Source: Nitrospinota bacterium (lineage in GTDB: Bacteria > Nitrospinota_A > UBA7883). From it: 33,933 nt of DNA. Position numbers and translations under genes: made by a program. Shown here in pieces: positions 1-6,157 of this stretch (the stretch's first letter is position 1; each line of letters starts with the position of its first letter). Where the stretch lies: the NCBI GenBank assembly GCA_029881335.1, contig JAOUMU010000024.1, forward strand, positions 1-33,933, in the 5' to 3' direction. The notes beneath the pieces were generated by a model that saw only the letters and a list, made by a program, of their open reading frames with translations, had not been told where the DNA came from and searched no databases.

Positions 1-357
1 AGCCTTTATCAAAACCATTTCTCGCCCGTCCGCAAACTTGTCGAAAAAACGCGGATCAACTCAAGATGGGTCAAGAAATATGAGGAGCCGAAGACCCCGT
101 ATCAGCGACTTCTGGAATCGTCCAGCATCACCGAGGAAGCCAAAGATAGGCTTTTATCCATCCACAGCGCCTTAAACCCTTTTCGCCTGAAAAAAGAGAT
201 TGAGAAAAAACTTCGGAGGCTGTTAATGAGCTATGGAAACATGAGGCATGAAAAGCGAAAATCAACGACCGCTTCGGTTACCTTTTCCCATGAGGCAACA
301 CGTTGCTCGGAAGATTGGCATGTTATATTTTTATCGATGGCCCAGACAGAATATTGA
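1..357 (+). CDS. Integrase-core transposase, C-terminal end (5' end outside window)
   Basis: Frame 1 is open from the first base to a TGA at 355-357, giving 118 residues with no start because the gene begins outside the window. It begins YQNHFSPVRKLVEK and continues with KYEEPKTPYQRLLES, then LNPFRLKKEIEKKL. This resembles the tail that follows the DDE integrase domain in a family of bacterial integrase-type transposases (paired aromatic residues, a KY..P.TPYQRLL block, then NP..L...I...L). The catalytic DDE residues would lie upstream, so activity cannot be judged. No terminal inverted repeat is evident after the stop. The ORF track missed it because it lacks a start. Confident as a transposase tail; the exact IS family is not assigned. 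Confidence 0.72.
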   Translation, partial: SLYQNHFSPVRKLVEKTRINSRWVKKYEEPKTPYQRLLESSSITEEAKDRLLSIHSALNPFRLKKEIEKKLRRLLMSYGNMRHEKRKSTTASVTFSHEATRCSEDWHVIFLSMAQTEY

Positions 358-447
358 TCGGCCTCTCCGGTACCAGAATCAGGCGAAGGTATCCGCTCGT
401 TTAACCTATCAGGTGACACGCCGGGACAATTGTTATATGTTGTACGT

Positions 448-663
448 ATGAGTGATGAATTCTGGGCGAAGCTGGACGCATATCTATTTAAATTTCTGGG
501 CCTGGTACTGGGCGGTGGGGGGCTTGCGGGTCTGTTGCTGAACAATCCCATAGAGATGGTGCTCCACAACACATATGGAGTTACCATAGTTCTGGTCTTT
601 GGGTTGATGGGGGGATACTCCTTCTTTTCACTTCTGATGGGAGTGGTCAGGAAGCCTGAATAA
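448..663 (+). CDS. Small two-helix membrane protein, unknown function
   Basis: This 71-residue ORF starts at ATG 448 (MSDEFWAKLDAY); the ORF track's TTG at 430 adds six residues. No clear Shine-Dalgarno sequence precedes either start. Two hydrophobic stretches, about residues 12-34 (glycine-rich) and 46-66, predict two membrane helices with a short loop, and the protein ends in a charged RKPE tail. I do not recognise a family. It lies 90 bases after the transposase tail and converges on the minus-strand RNA pair: its TAA stop touches the A-run that forms the U-tract of the nearer RNA's terminator, whose hairpin could end transcription from both sides. Amino-acid composition looks real rather than random. 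A small membrane toxin or holin-like role is possible but unsupported. Confidence 0.55.
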   Translation: MSDEFWAKLDAYLFKFLGLVLGGGGLAGLLLNNPIEMVLHNTYGVTIVLVFGLMGGYSFFSLLMGVVRKPE

Positions 664-811
664 AAAAACCCGTGGAGGAGAGGGGGGAAACCCCCACGGG
701 TTTCACTTTGCAATTCCTTGAGTTTCAGTTGGGGTAAGGAGGGGAAACTCAAAGCCTCGCAAATACTTGCATTCTGTCCTTACGTTTATACTTAGATGCA
801 ATGGCTATGCC
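662..811 (-). ncRNA. Candidate anti-SD small RNA, copy 1
   Basis: Read on the minus strand, this element has two hairpins. The first has a 9-bp stem (718-726 with 744-752) and a 17-nt loop containing CCUCCUUACCCC; CCUCCUUA equals the anti-Shine-Dalgarno end of 16S rRNA. The second is a terminator-type hairpin (666-675 with 694-703) with a C/U-rich interior, followed by a run of seven U. A homologous copy lies at 939-1092 with the same order, spacing and loop motifs, and with compensatory stem changes (T723/A747 against C1006/G1029; A668/T701 against G951/C983). The conserved block reaches at least 811; the 5' end is unknown. The design resembles the CCUCCUCCC-motif 'cuckoo' sRNAs of Alphaproteobacteria, but the sequence is not obviously theirs. 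A minus-strand ORF (749-892) overlaps the 5' half, so the RNA may be processed from an mRNA. Confidence 0.62.
664..703 (-). terminator. Intrinsic terminator of RNA copy 1, possibly bidirectional
   Basis: On the minus strand AAACCCGTGG pairs with CCACGGGTTT and is followed directly by more T (seven in all), a standard Rho-independent terminator. On the plus strand the same hairpin follows the stop of the 448-663 gene and is trailed by TTTCACTTT, a weaker U-tract, so it may also end that gene. Confidence 0.65.
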
Positions 812-892
812 ATCGCATATCTGTTTGTATTTCCAGATATTATCTTGTTTTGCCTCTGCAGTGTGTATGACTTTGTCCGAATTGACTGACAT
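749..892 (-). CDS. Possible 47-residue charged small protein
   Basis: The minus-strand ORF from ATG 890-892 encodes 47 residues (MSVNSDKVIHTAEAKQ... ending MQVFARL) with many lysines, arginines and polar residues and a protein-like composition. The ORF track extends it to 76 residues through the upstream terminator, which is unlikely. There is no clear ribosome-binding site; TACAAT sits just before the start. Its TGA stop lies in the 5' arm of the anti-SD hairpin of RNA copy 1. In the paralogous copy 2 the matching frame is broken by stops, which argues either that the ORF is fortuitous or that copy 2 has lost it. The layout of a small ORF directly upstream of anti-SD hairpins resembles the DUF1127-CcsR arrangement of Rhodobacter, although this protein is not DUF1127-like. 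Confidence 0.3.
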   Translation of the reverse strand: MSVNSDKVIHTAEAKQDNIWKYKQICDGIAIASKYKRKDRMQVFARL

Positions 893-938
893 TAATTGTA
901 TTTTTCGGATATTTCTGCCCGACGTTGAGGCTGAGCCT

Positions 939-985
939 AAAATAAATAAAGCCCGTGGAAGAGAGAGGGCTCCTTCCACGGGCTT
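939..985 (-). terminator. Intrinsic terminator of RNA copy 2
   Basis: On the minus strand AAGCCCGTGGAA pairs with TTCCACGGGCTT over 12 bp and is followed by TTTATTTATTTT. It separates copy 2 from copy 1, so each RNA has its own terminator. Confidence 0.65.
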
Positions 986-1092
986 CTAAATTGCAGCGCC
1001 TTGAGCTTTGATTGGGGGTAGGAGGGAAGCTCAAGACCCTACAAACTTTACTGCAATGCAACTTCACTGCGATATTATGCAATGAGCGTGCC
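939..1092 (-). ncRNA. Candidate anti-SD small RNA, copy 2
   Basis: This is the second copy of the element at 662-811. On the minus strand it has a 9-bp hairpin (1000-1008 with 1027-1035) with loop CCCUCCUACCCCCAAUC. A 12-bp hairpin follows (949-960 with 974-985) with interior GGAGCCCUCUC and a U-rich tail (TTTATTTATTTT). Conserved blocks shared with copy 1 include the ATGCAATG...GCC segment at 1077-1092, the same distance from the hairpin as in copy 1. A weak promoter on the minus strand (TTGATA 1143-1138, 16 bp, TACTGT 1121-1116) would start the RNA near 1109 and give a transcript of about 170 nt. No intact ORF is seen inside it, so this copy is the better stand-alone sRNA candidate. Confidence 0.62.
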
Positions 1093-1109
1093 ATACCCTA
1101 AGTGATTGA

Positions 1110-1517
1110 TTCTTTACAGTAATACAAAAACCTCGAGTATCAAAGGTGTCATGGTGGTCCGGTTACAGGACATAACTGTGCATTTATCACACTCAGGAGG
1201 GTTTTTACTCCATCCTTCCCCGCTCCCATGTTCGCGTAACGTAGTTTTATCTTCGATTTATGGGGGCCCCCAAGGCTTCGAGGCCTCCTCCGCGTATAAT
1301 TTCCTTCGGCTATTCCACCCTTGGCCACCTGCGGAGGCCATAAATAGCGGTTTTGGAGCCAAGTCCGGCTGTCGTGAAACAGGGCGCCTGTCCCGGATCA
1401 GGACATGGGATGCAGAATGGGGAGAGATATGTTTACAGTTGTGGAGGTGAGATTCTTCCAATGGATGGAGAATGGCTCTCTAGCTCCATTCCACCCCGAC
1501 AAGGCACGCCTGTGCCG
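1110..1517. other. 408-base stretch without a recognisable gene
   Basis: Neither strand shows a convincing ORF; those in the track have poor composition and no ribosome-binding sites. Visible structure: a 10-bp palindrome GGGGGCCCCC at 1262-1271; GGCCTCC (1282-1288) pairing with GGAGGCC (1333-1339); a small hairpin ACAGG-GCG-CCTGT near 1380; and GGATGGAG pairing with CTCCATTCC with one bulge near 1461-1495. The minus strand also carries an unpaired CCCTCCT near 1195-1201. I checked for tmRNA, SRP RNA, RNase P RNA and tRNA signatures and saw none. It may hold the anmK 3' untranslated region and the promoter of RNA copy 2. Confidence 0.4.
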
Positions 1518-2642
1518 TCATGGAGCCGGAGTGAACACTCCCAGTTTCACGGGCCACCTTGATCCGGTGACCGCAGACAATTCCAGCGTGGTTCCCTGGC
1601 GGGCGTAATATGCCAGAATCGCCATCAGCGCCGTCTCAACCAGCATGGGGGCGATACCCTCCTTGTCTGAAGAGGTCACCGGAGCGGGGGCGCAGAGCTG
1701 AGTCAGTCTATTCTTCAGGCGTCCATTTTTCGCTCCACCGCCACAGACGATTATCCGGTCGACAGGCCGCCCCCCACGCTCAAGCCGATTGATCTCGGAA
1801 CTGATCGAGACTGCCGTAAGTTCCGTCATGGTTGCGGATAAATCGGCGCCCCAGGGGATGCGCCCTTTCGGGAAAAGCCAATCCAGGAACGCCTGGCCGA
1901 AGGTTTCCCTCCCTGTGGACTTGGGGGGCTGCTTTTCAAAGTATGAATGCCGCAAAGACTTTTGAAGAATCTTCTGCTTCACCAGGCCTGAGGCGGCCAG
2001 TCGGCCGTTTCTGTCAAAGGGCTGGCCGATGACCCTTCTAGCCACCATGTCCATAAGCATGTTTCCTGGCCCTGTGTCGAAGGCGACAAGTTGACTGACG
2101 CTTTTGGCGCTGGCAGGTATGTGTGTAAGATTGGCGATGCCTCCGATGTTCACCACTGCCGTGGCCTGCCGGGGCGAGACGAACAATGGCAGATGAGCCA
2201 CTGGCGCCAGCGGGGCGCCTTGGCCTCCGGCCGCCATGTCCGCCCGGCGAAAATCGCTCCAAACATCCACGTTGGTGATGGCGGCGATATGGGCCGCTGA
2301 CCCTATCTGCAGCGTTGCGCCAAAATCGGGCCGGTGCAGGATAGTCTGGCCATGGGAGCCTATCAGCGTTGGTTTGAGGCCTTTTAGAGCCAAAGCTTTT
2401 ATCAACTTTTTCGCGGTTTTGCCGAAGACCTCCCCAACGGCGATGTCGAGCGCCATCATCTGGTCTATTGGGGCCACTGGATGGAACTGGGTCAAGGCTT
2501 CCGTCAGATTGCTGTTATAGGCGGTGTTAGCTGAGGCCACAGGCCGGATAAAGAGTCCTCCCCTCTTTGGCTTGATATCGAAAGCCGCGGCGTCCACTCC
2601 ATCCGCGGAAGTGCCGCTCATCAGGCCGATGATTATAGACAA
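1518..2642 (-). CDS. anmK: Anhydro-N-acetylmuramic acid kinase
   Basis: The 374-residue protein is close to the usual AnmK length. It opens with the nucleotide-binding GLMSGTSADGVDAA motif, has DTGPGNMLMD in the middle and CGGGAKNGRL near the C-terminus, as expected for this sugar-kinase-fold family. AnmK cleaves and phosphorylates 1,6-anhydro-MurNAc to MurNAc-6-phosphate in cytoplasmic peptidoglycan recycling. The start is TTG 2642: a TAG stop lies two codons upstream, and the first ATG, at residue 8, would remove the first strand and part of the signature. It follows the M20 gene by 13 bases, so the two are probably co-transcribed. No other recycling gene is nearby. Confidence 0.93.
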   Translation of the reverse strand: MSIIIGLMSGTSADGVDAAAFDIKPKRGGLFIRPVASANTAYNSNLTEALTQFHPVAPIDQMMALDIAVGEVFGKTAKKLIKALALKGLKPTLIGSHGQTILHRPDFGATLQIGSAAHIAAITNVDVWSDFRRADMAAGGQGAPLAPVAHLPLFVSPRQATAVVNIGGIANLTHIPASAKSVSQLVAFDTGPGNMLMDMVARRVIGQPFDRNGRLAASGLVKQKILQKSLRHSYFEKQPPKSTGRETFGQAFLDWLFPKGRIPWGADLSATMTELTAVSISSEINRLERGGRPVDRIIVCGGGAKNGRLKNRLTQLCAPAPVTSSDKEGIAPMLVETALMAILAYYARQGTTLELSAVTGSRWPVKLGVFTPAP

Positions 2643-2655
2643 AATCTATCCCGTT

Positions 2656-3855
2656 TTACTTGGCGCCCGCGCCTTTGAAAGCGCGCTTGGTCTCCGCCAT
2701 CAGACGCGGATTCACCAGCAGGTCATACACGGTCATGGCCATCGCTTTTGTCATGTCCATGGCCGCGACGGCGCCCTTTTTGGACATGACGGCGGCCAGA
2801 AAGTTGCGGGAGTGGTTGATATCCTCCACTCCCCCGATGGCATATTCCGGGTGGAGGGAGGGGACCACCTGGCTTAGGTTGCCGATATCCGACGACCCGA
2901 TCTCCTCGGTTTCAGAAAAGCCGTCCTCCTTTGCCCTGATAATGGCCATGTTTTCCCGAAAAGCCCGGCCCATGGGATGGCTGGGGTAAAACGGCTCGTA
3001 GACCATCCCGCGCTGCTTGATGGTGACCTTGCATCCTGCCGCCTTGGCGGCGCCTTGCGCGCATTGGCGTACTTTGGCGATCACTTCGCGAAAGTAATCC
3101 CTATCCAGGGCGCGGATATAAAACGCCATCTCCACCCTTTCCGGGATGATGTTCGGCGCGTCACCCCCGTGGGTGAAAATACCATGGACCCTGGCTTCTT
3201 CTTTTAGTTGCTGGCGCATGGTGGATACCGCGTTGTAGAAGAGGACACCGGCGTCCAGCGCGTTCACCCCTTTGTAGGGGAATGCCGCGGCGTGGGCCGC
3301 CTTGCCGGTGAAGGTGAAAACCTGCTCGGTGACGGCGAACATGCGGGCCACCACTCTGGTTTTGTTTGACGGGTGGACCATGATGGCCGCGTCCACTCCC
3401 TTGAAGACCCCTTCCTCTATCATCTTCACCTTCCCTCCACCCCCTTCTTCAGCCGGAGTTCCGATGACCATGAGAGTCCCTGGATGATCCGGCGTGGCGC
3501 GGGCGATGGCGGCGGCGGCGCCAAACGCCGTCGCGGCGATGAGGCTGTGTCCACATGCGTGGCCGATCTGTGGCAAGGCGTCATATTCGGCGATCAGGGC
3601 TATCTTGGGCCCTTTGCCTCCCGTACCCTTGCGGGAGGCGGCAAAGGCGGTGGACAGCCCGGCCAACGGCGCCCGCACGACGAATCCTTCTCCCGTCAGC
3701 TTTTCGCAAAGCAGGCCGGCGGCGAAGGTCTCCTGATAGCAGAGTTCCGGTTTCTCGAAGAGGGCCTTGTTGATCCTGGCCATCTCCCCCGCCAGATTTT
3801 GCGTCTGCCGCGCAATGGCCGCCTTTGCGGCGTTGTTGTCCCTGGTCATGGTCAC
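2656..3855 (-). CDS. M20 family amidohydrolase/dipeptidase
   Basis: The 399-residue protein has M20 metallopeptidase features: IALIAEYDALPQIGHACGHS (metal-binding H and D region), GTPAEEGGGGK with the catalytic-base glutamates, a dimerisation domain from about residue 170 (AAFPYKGVNALDA), and a C-terminal metal-ligand region (HPEYAIGGVEDINHSR). EYDALP..GHACGHN-type sequences mark the AbgB/PM20D2-like branch, which hydrolyses aminoacyl or N-acyl dipeptide-like amides; the substrate here is unknown. GTG 3855 is preferred over ATG 3849 because GAGGA stands 5 bases before it. It overlaps the stop of the HPr-fusion gene by four bases, indicating translational coupling. No signal peptide, so it is cytoplasmic. 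Confidence 0.85.
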   Translation of the reverse strand: MTMTRDNNAAKAAIARQTQNLAGEMARINKALFEKPELCYQETFAAGLLCEKLTGEGFVVRAPLAGLSTAFAASRKGTGGKGPKIALIAEYDALPQIGHACGHSLIAATAFGAAAAIARATPDHPGTLMVIGTPAEEGGGGKVKMIEEGVFKGVDAAIMVHPSNKTRVVARMFAVTEQVFTFTGKAAHAAAFPYKGVNALDAGVLFYNAVSTMRQQLKEEARVHGIFTHGGDAPNIIPERVEMAFYIRALDRDYFREVIAKVRQCAQGAAKAAGCKVTIKQRGMVYEPFYPSHPMGRAFRENMAIIRAKEDGFSETEEIGSSDIGNLSQVVPSLHPEYAIGGVEDINHSRNFLAAVMSKKGAVAAMDMTKAMAMTVYDLLVNPRLMAETKRAFKGAGAK

Positions 3856-5201
3856 ATGTTCCTCAGAATTCTAAGGTAGTGAAGCTCCGGGGGAATGTCC
3901 CGGTCCTCGCAATAGTTATGCTTCGAAAGGATTTTAATATCATCCAGACAGCGCTTATCCCCCTCGAAGATGGCTGTTGTCGCTTTGTTGTCGGCCAGCA
4001 TGCCTCCCGCTTCCAGAAGCTCCAGTACAGAGCGGCAGCTGTACTTCTTGCCATCATGGATCAGGAATGTATCTGTGCCATGCTCCTGGACGATAAGGCT
4101 CACATAGGTGGCCGGCCTGGCGTGGAACCCCTGAGGCTTGGGCAGAGGCAGCTCATAGGTGATGGGCGTGATATACATGGAGAGTATCCTTTCCGCCACC
4201 TCGTTCCCCTCTGCCAGGTACCTTCCGCAATGGGTCAGTCCAAAAGATGTTATGACCTTCAAAAGCTCCGGATTGTCCACCATCTCGGAAATGCGGGCGC
4301 CCACTTCGTTGCGGGACTGGTTTTCGTGGCGCTCGTAGAAATGGATCAGCCAAGAGAGGGACTCAAACAGGTGCATGGGGATGGCGGTGAGCCCGCGCAG
4401 GGTGACGGTCCATGGATTGTTGCTTTCGGAAAGGCTCCCCTTGATATGGGTGTCATAGTCGCTCTGTATATTGTGCAGTTGGCTCTCAAAATCCGCCATC
4501 ATGGTTTCGTTGATCCTGGTGGGAACGATCTCGGAAATATCCGCAGCCTTGATTCGACGCTGCAGGCCGCTTTGACGGAACTGCCTGAACACCCGTCGGT
4601 ATGCCTGGGCGATGGATATTATCCTTTCCTCAGGTTTTTCAGCTTTTACCCCGTCTATGGTGTAAGGCAGCTTTGGGGTGGGTTTGAATTTCCATGCTTC
4701 CTGAGGAATCGGCTCAAAGGCCACCTCCATGCCCAAGGCCTTGGCTTCCACCAGCAGGCTTTCGTGAAACCGGGCCAGGACCCGCAGAAAATAGGCCACC
4801 ACCTTTTGCGCTTCATTTTCGAACTCGCGCCGGACAGTGTCGCTGCTGGGACTGATGTAGTCGTTATACCTCTCCACCACATGAAATATCTGGAACCCGG
4901 CCAGGCAGAAGTTTCGCACACTGGCCACCATCTCGGAGAAATAGAGAAACTTCAGGTTCAACCGGGCGCCATGGTCGTCCAACAAATTTTCCAGCTTCTC
5001 GGATTCCTTTAGCAGCGTGAAAATGAAAAGCTTGTTCACTTCATCACCCCCCCGGCCAAGGTGTCCTAGCAGGGAAAGAAAGTCCACGCTGGCCTCCCGC
5101 AGAATGGGGACGAAATCCTCCTCGCTCATAATTTGAGAGAGGCTTTGGCTGGAGGGGCTCTGGGTCACCGCGCCACAAGAGACAAAAGTGACTTGTGACA
5201 A
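3852..5201 (-). CDS. Helical protein with C-terminal HPr domain
   Basis: Residues 1 to about 345 are mostly amphipathic helix with no motif I recognise. Residues about 348-425 look like an HPr phosphocarrier: LPLPKPQGFHARPATYVSLI holds the active-site histidine (His360) in the usual G.HARPA setting, and CRSVLELLEAGG follows at the position of the HPr serine-46 helix. HPr normally passes phosphate from Enzyme I to sugar-specific EIIA in the PTS; no PTS gene is in the window, so a regulatory role is more likely. The start is uncertain: the ORF begins at TTG 5201, but the first ATG at 5129 (MSEEDFVPI, 425 residues) looks more protein-like, and neither has a clear ribosome-binding site. Coupled to the M20 gene downstream. 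Confidence 0.75.
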   Translation of the reverse strand: MSQVTFVSCGAVTQSPSSQSLSQIMSEEDFVPILREASVDFLSLLGHLGRGGDEVNKLFIFTLLKESEKLENLLDDHGARLNLKFLYFSEMVASVRNFCLAGFQIFHVVERYNDYISPSSDTVRREFENEAQKVVAYFLRVLARFHESLLVEAKALGMEVAFEPIPQEAWKFKPTPKLPYTIDGVKAEKPEERIISIAQAYRRVFRQFRQSGLQRRIKAADISEIVPTRINETMMADFESQLHNIQSDYDTHIKGSLSESNNPWTVTLRGLTAIPMHLFESLSWLIHFYERHENQSRNEVGARISEMVDNPELLKVITSFGLTHCGRYLAEGNEVAERILSMYITPITYELPLPKPQGFHARPATYVSLIVQEHGTDTFLIHDGKKYSCRSVLELLEAGGMLADNKATTAIFEGDKRCLDDIKILSKHNYCEDRDIPPELHYLRILRNM

Positions 5202-5346
5202 TAGATAAAGGAGCGAATATTGATCATGCCCCGCCTGGCGTACACAAAAAATTCCTCAAGCCCCTGTTTTCCTTTTATGAAGCCATATATTACCCAAGGG
5301 AACAGGCGGAGTCAATATATGTAACTCGCCAGGAAGCGCACCATGA

Positions 5347-5373
5347 GCCGGGCGCCTTCAGTTTGCGCCAGGC
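5347..5373 (-). terminator. Hairpin directly after the 5376-5777 gene
   Basis: GCC-GGCGC type arms (5365-5373 with 5347-5355, one mismatch) form a stem two bases beyond the stop codon on the minus strand. No U-tract follows, so it is a weak terminator or an mRNA 3'-end stabiliser. Confidence 0.25.
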
Positions 5374-5375
5374 GG

Positions 5376-5777
5376 CTACCAGGTCAGACCAGCTTTTTTC
5401 AGCCAAAGCTTCTCGTTAAACTTGGCTATTGCCCATTCCTCGAAAAGAATCTCCTCATAGGAAAGCTGCCTGCCGTCAATAATGGCTCTGGTCTTCACCA
5501 ACGGCGGGGCCTCGGATCGCAGGACGGGATCCAGCTCTGCTTCCTTAGCGGATTCTTTCTCTCGCATCAGCTCCACCTCGTCGCCAGTAAGGGTGGTCCC
5601 GGAAAGCTCAAGAAGATCGTTTATCTTCAGGGCAAGGCCCAGGAGCGTGGAAGGCTCGATGACCTTTCTGTCCTTAAGGTCGGCCAAGGCATTCATCACG
5701 GCCTCGTCCTTGGTGAGCGCCGTTACAATCAGTTGTGAGAGATCCTTTAGATCTCTGTCGCGCTTCTCATCCATCAT
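5376..5777 (-). CDS. Conserved-looking hypothetical protein, 133 residues
   Basis: A soluble, charged, mainly helical protein (MMDEKRDRDLKDLSQLIVTALTK... ending KKAGLTW) with no signal peptide, membrane helix or motif I can name. AGGAG stands 3 bases before the first of two consecutive ATGs and 6 bases before the second (5774), so translation may start at the second. It lies 174 bases upstream of the HPr-fusion gene on the same strand and may be a separate unit. Acidic middle section (about residues 65-85) and a tryptophan-containing C-terminus. Good Shine-Dalgarno and composition support a real gene; function unknown. Confidence 0.65.
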   Translation of the reverse strand: MMDEKRDRDLKDLSQLIVTALTKDEAVMNALADLKDRKVIEPSTLLGLALKINDLLELSGTTLTGDEVELMREKESAKEAELDPVLRSEAPPLVKTRAIIDGRQLSYEEILFEEWAIAKFNEKLWLKKAGLTW

Positions 5778-5951
5778 TCTCTCCTAACCTGCACTCCATG
5801 CGATTTAATAAAAGGCGCCAACACCCTCATACTATCCAATATGTAATAAAGCAAAACATATGCCATATATTTCTACGTTTTGATTGCTAATATAACGCTT
5901 TGTATTGTTACTGCTTGTTCCCCCGCCAAATTTTCCCGGACTTCCCAAAGG

Positions 5952-6008
5952 TTGAGACAATTGTATTTATCGTCTACAAAATCATCCCCACATATAAAAA
6001 TTGTCTCA
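5952..6008 (+). promoter_or_regulatory. Promoter candidate flanked by a 10-bp inverted repeat
   Basis: TGAGACAATT (5953-5962) is repeated inverted as AATTGTCTCA (5999-6008), perfect over 10 bp with 36 bases between and centres 46 bp apart. TTGAGA (5952-5957) and TACAAA (5975-5980), 17 bp apart, fit a sigma-70 promoter. The left arm covers the -35 element and the right arm lies just after the expected start, a layout typical of operators that bind a repressor across a promoter. The next gene on this strand is dnaB. Confidence 0.4.
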
Positions 6009-6101
6009 GGGGATACCTGTATTTGACTTCCTGACGACACAACTATTTTACAAATCGAGTTTCCTGGAGAAGCTTTTATGGCGCCCTCGCCCCCGGACAG
6101 G

Positions 6102-6107
6102 TATAAT
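6102..6107 (+). promoter_or_regulatory. Perfect -10 box upstream of dnaB
   Basis: TATAAT at 6102-6107 lies about 50 bases before the dnaB start, but no good -35 hexamer is present at 16-18 bp. It may be a second dnaB promoter or chance. Confidence 0.3.
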
Positions 6108-6157
6108 TCAGATTCTTCTGCCTCGCGACGCCGGGCCGGGAAGATTTTCTTCCACTC

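Larger units (their letters stand above)
5778..6157. other. AT-rich divergent intergenic region
   Basis: This 380-base stretch separates the minus-strand hypothetical gene from dnaB. It is clearly AT-richer than its surroundings, has no plausible ORF, and holds the inverted repeat and the dnaB promoter candidates listed separately. Confidence 0.6.

Noticed and set aside
231-752. 173-residue minus-strand ORF
   Set aside because: Proline/serine-rich translation with no family resemblance, crossing the transposase tail, the small membrane gene and the RNA terminator. Treated as a shadow.
662-1092. Plus-strand reading of the two elements, where the loops contain AGGAGG ribosome-binding-like sequence
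   Set aside because: No ORF follows at a suitable distance, and the plus-strand hairpins lack good U-tracts. The minus strand has U-rich tails after both terminator hairpins, so that strand is preferred.
1110-1517. tmRNA, SRP RNA or other housekeeping RNA
   Set aside because: None of the hallmark sequences of these RNAs could be found on either strand.
3825-5012. 395-residue plus-strand ORF
   Set aside because: It lies fully antisense to the HPr-fusion gene, has no family-like motif or ribosome-binding site, and is explained by codon bias of the real gene.
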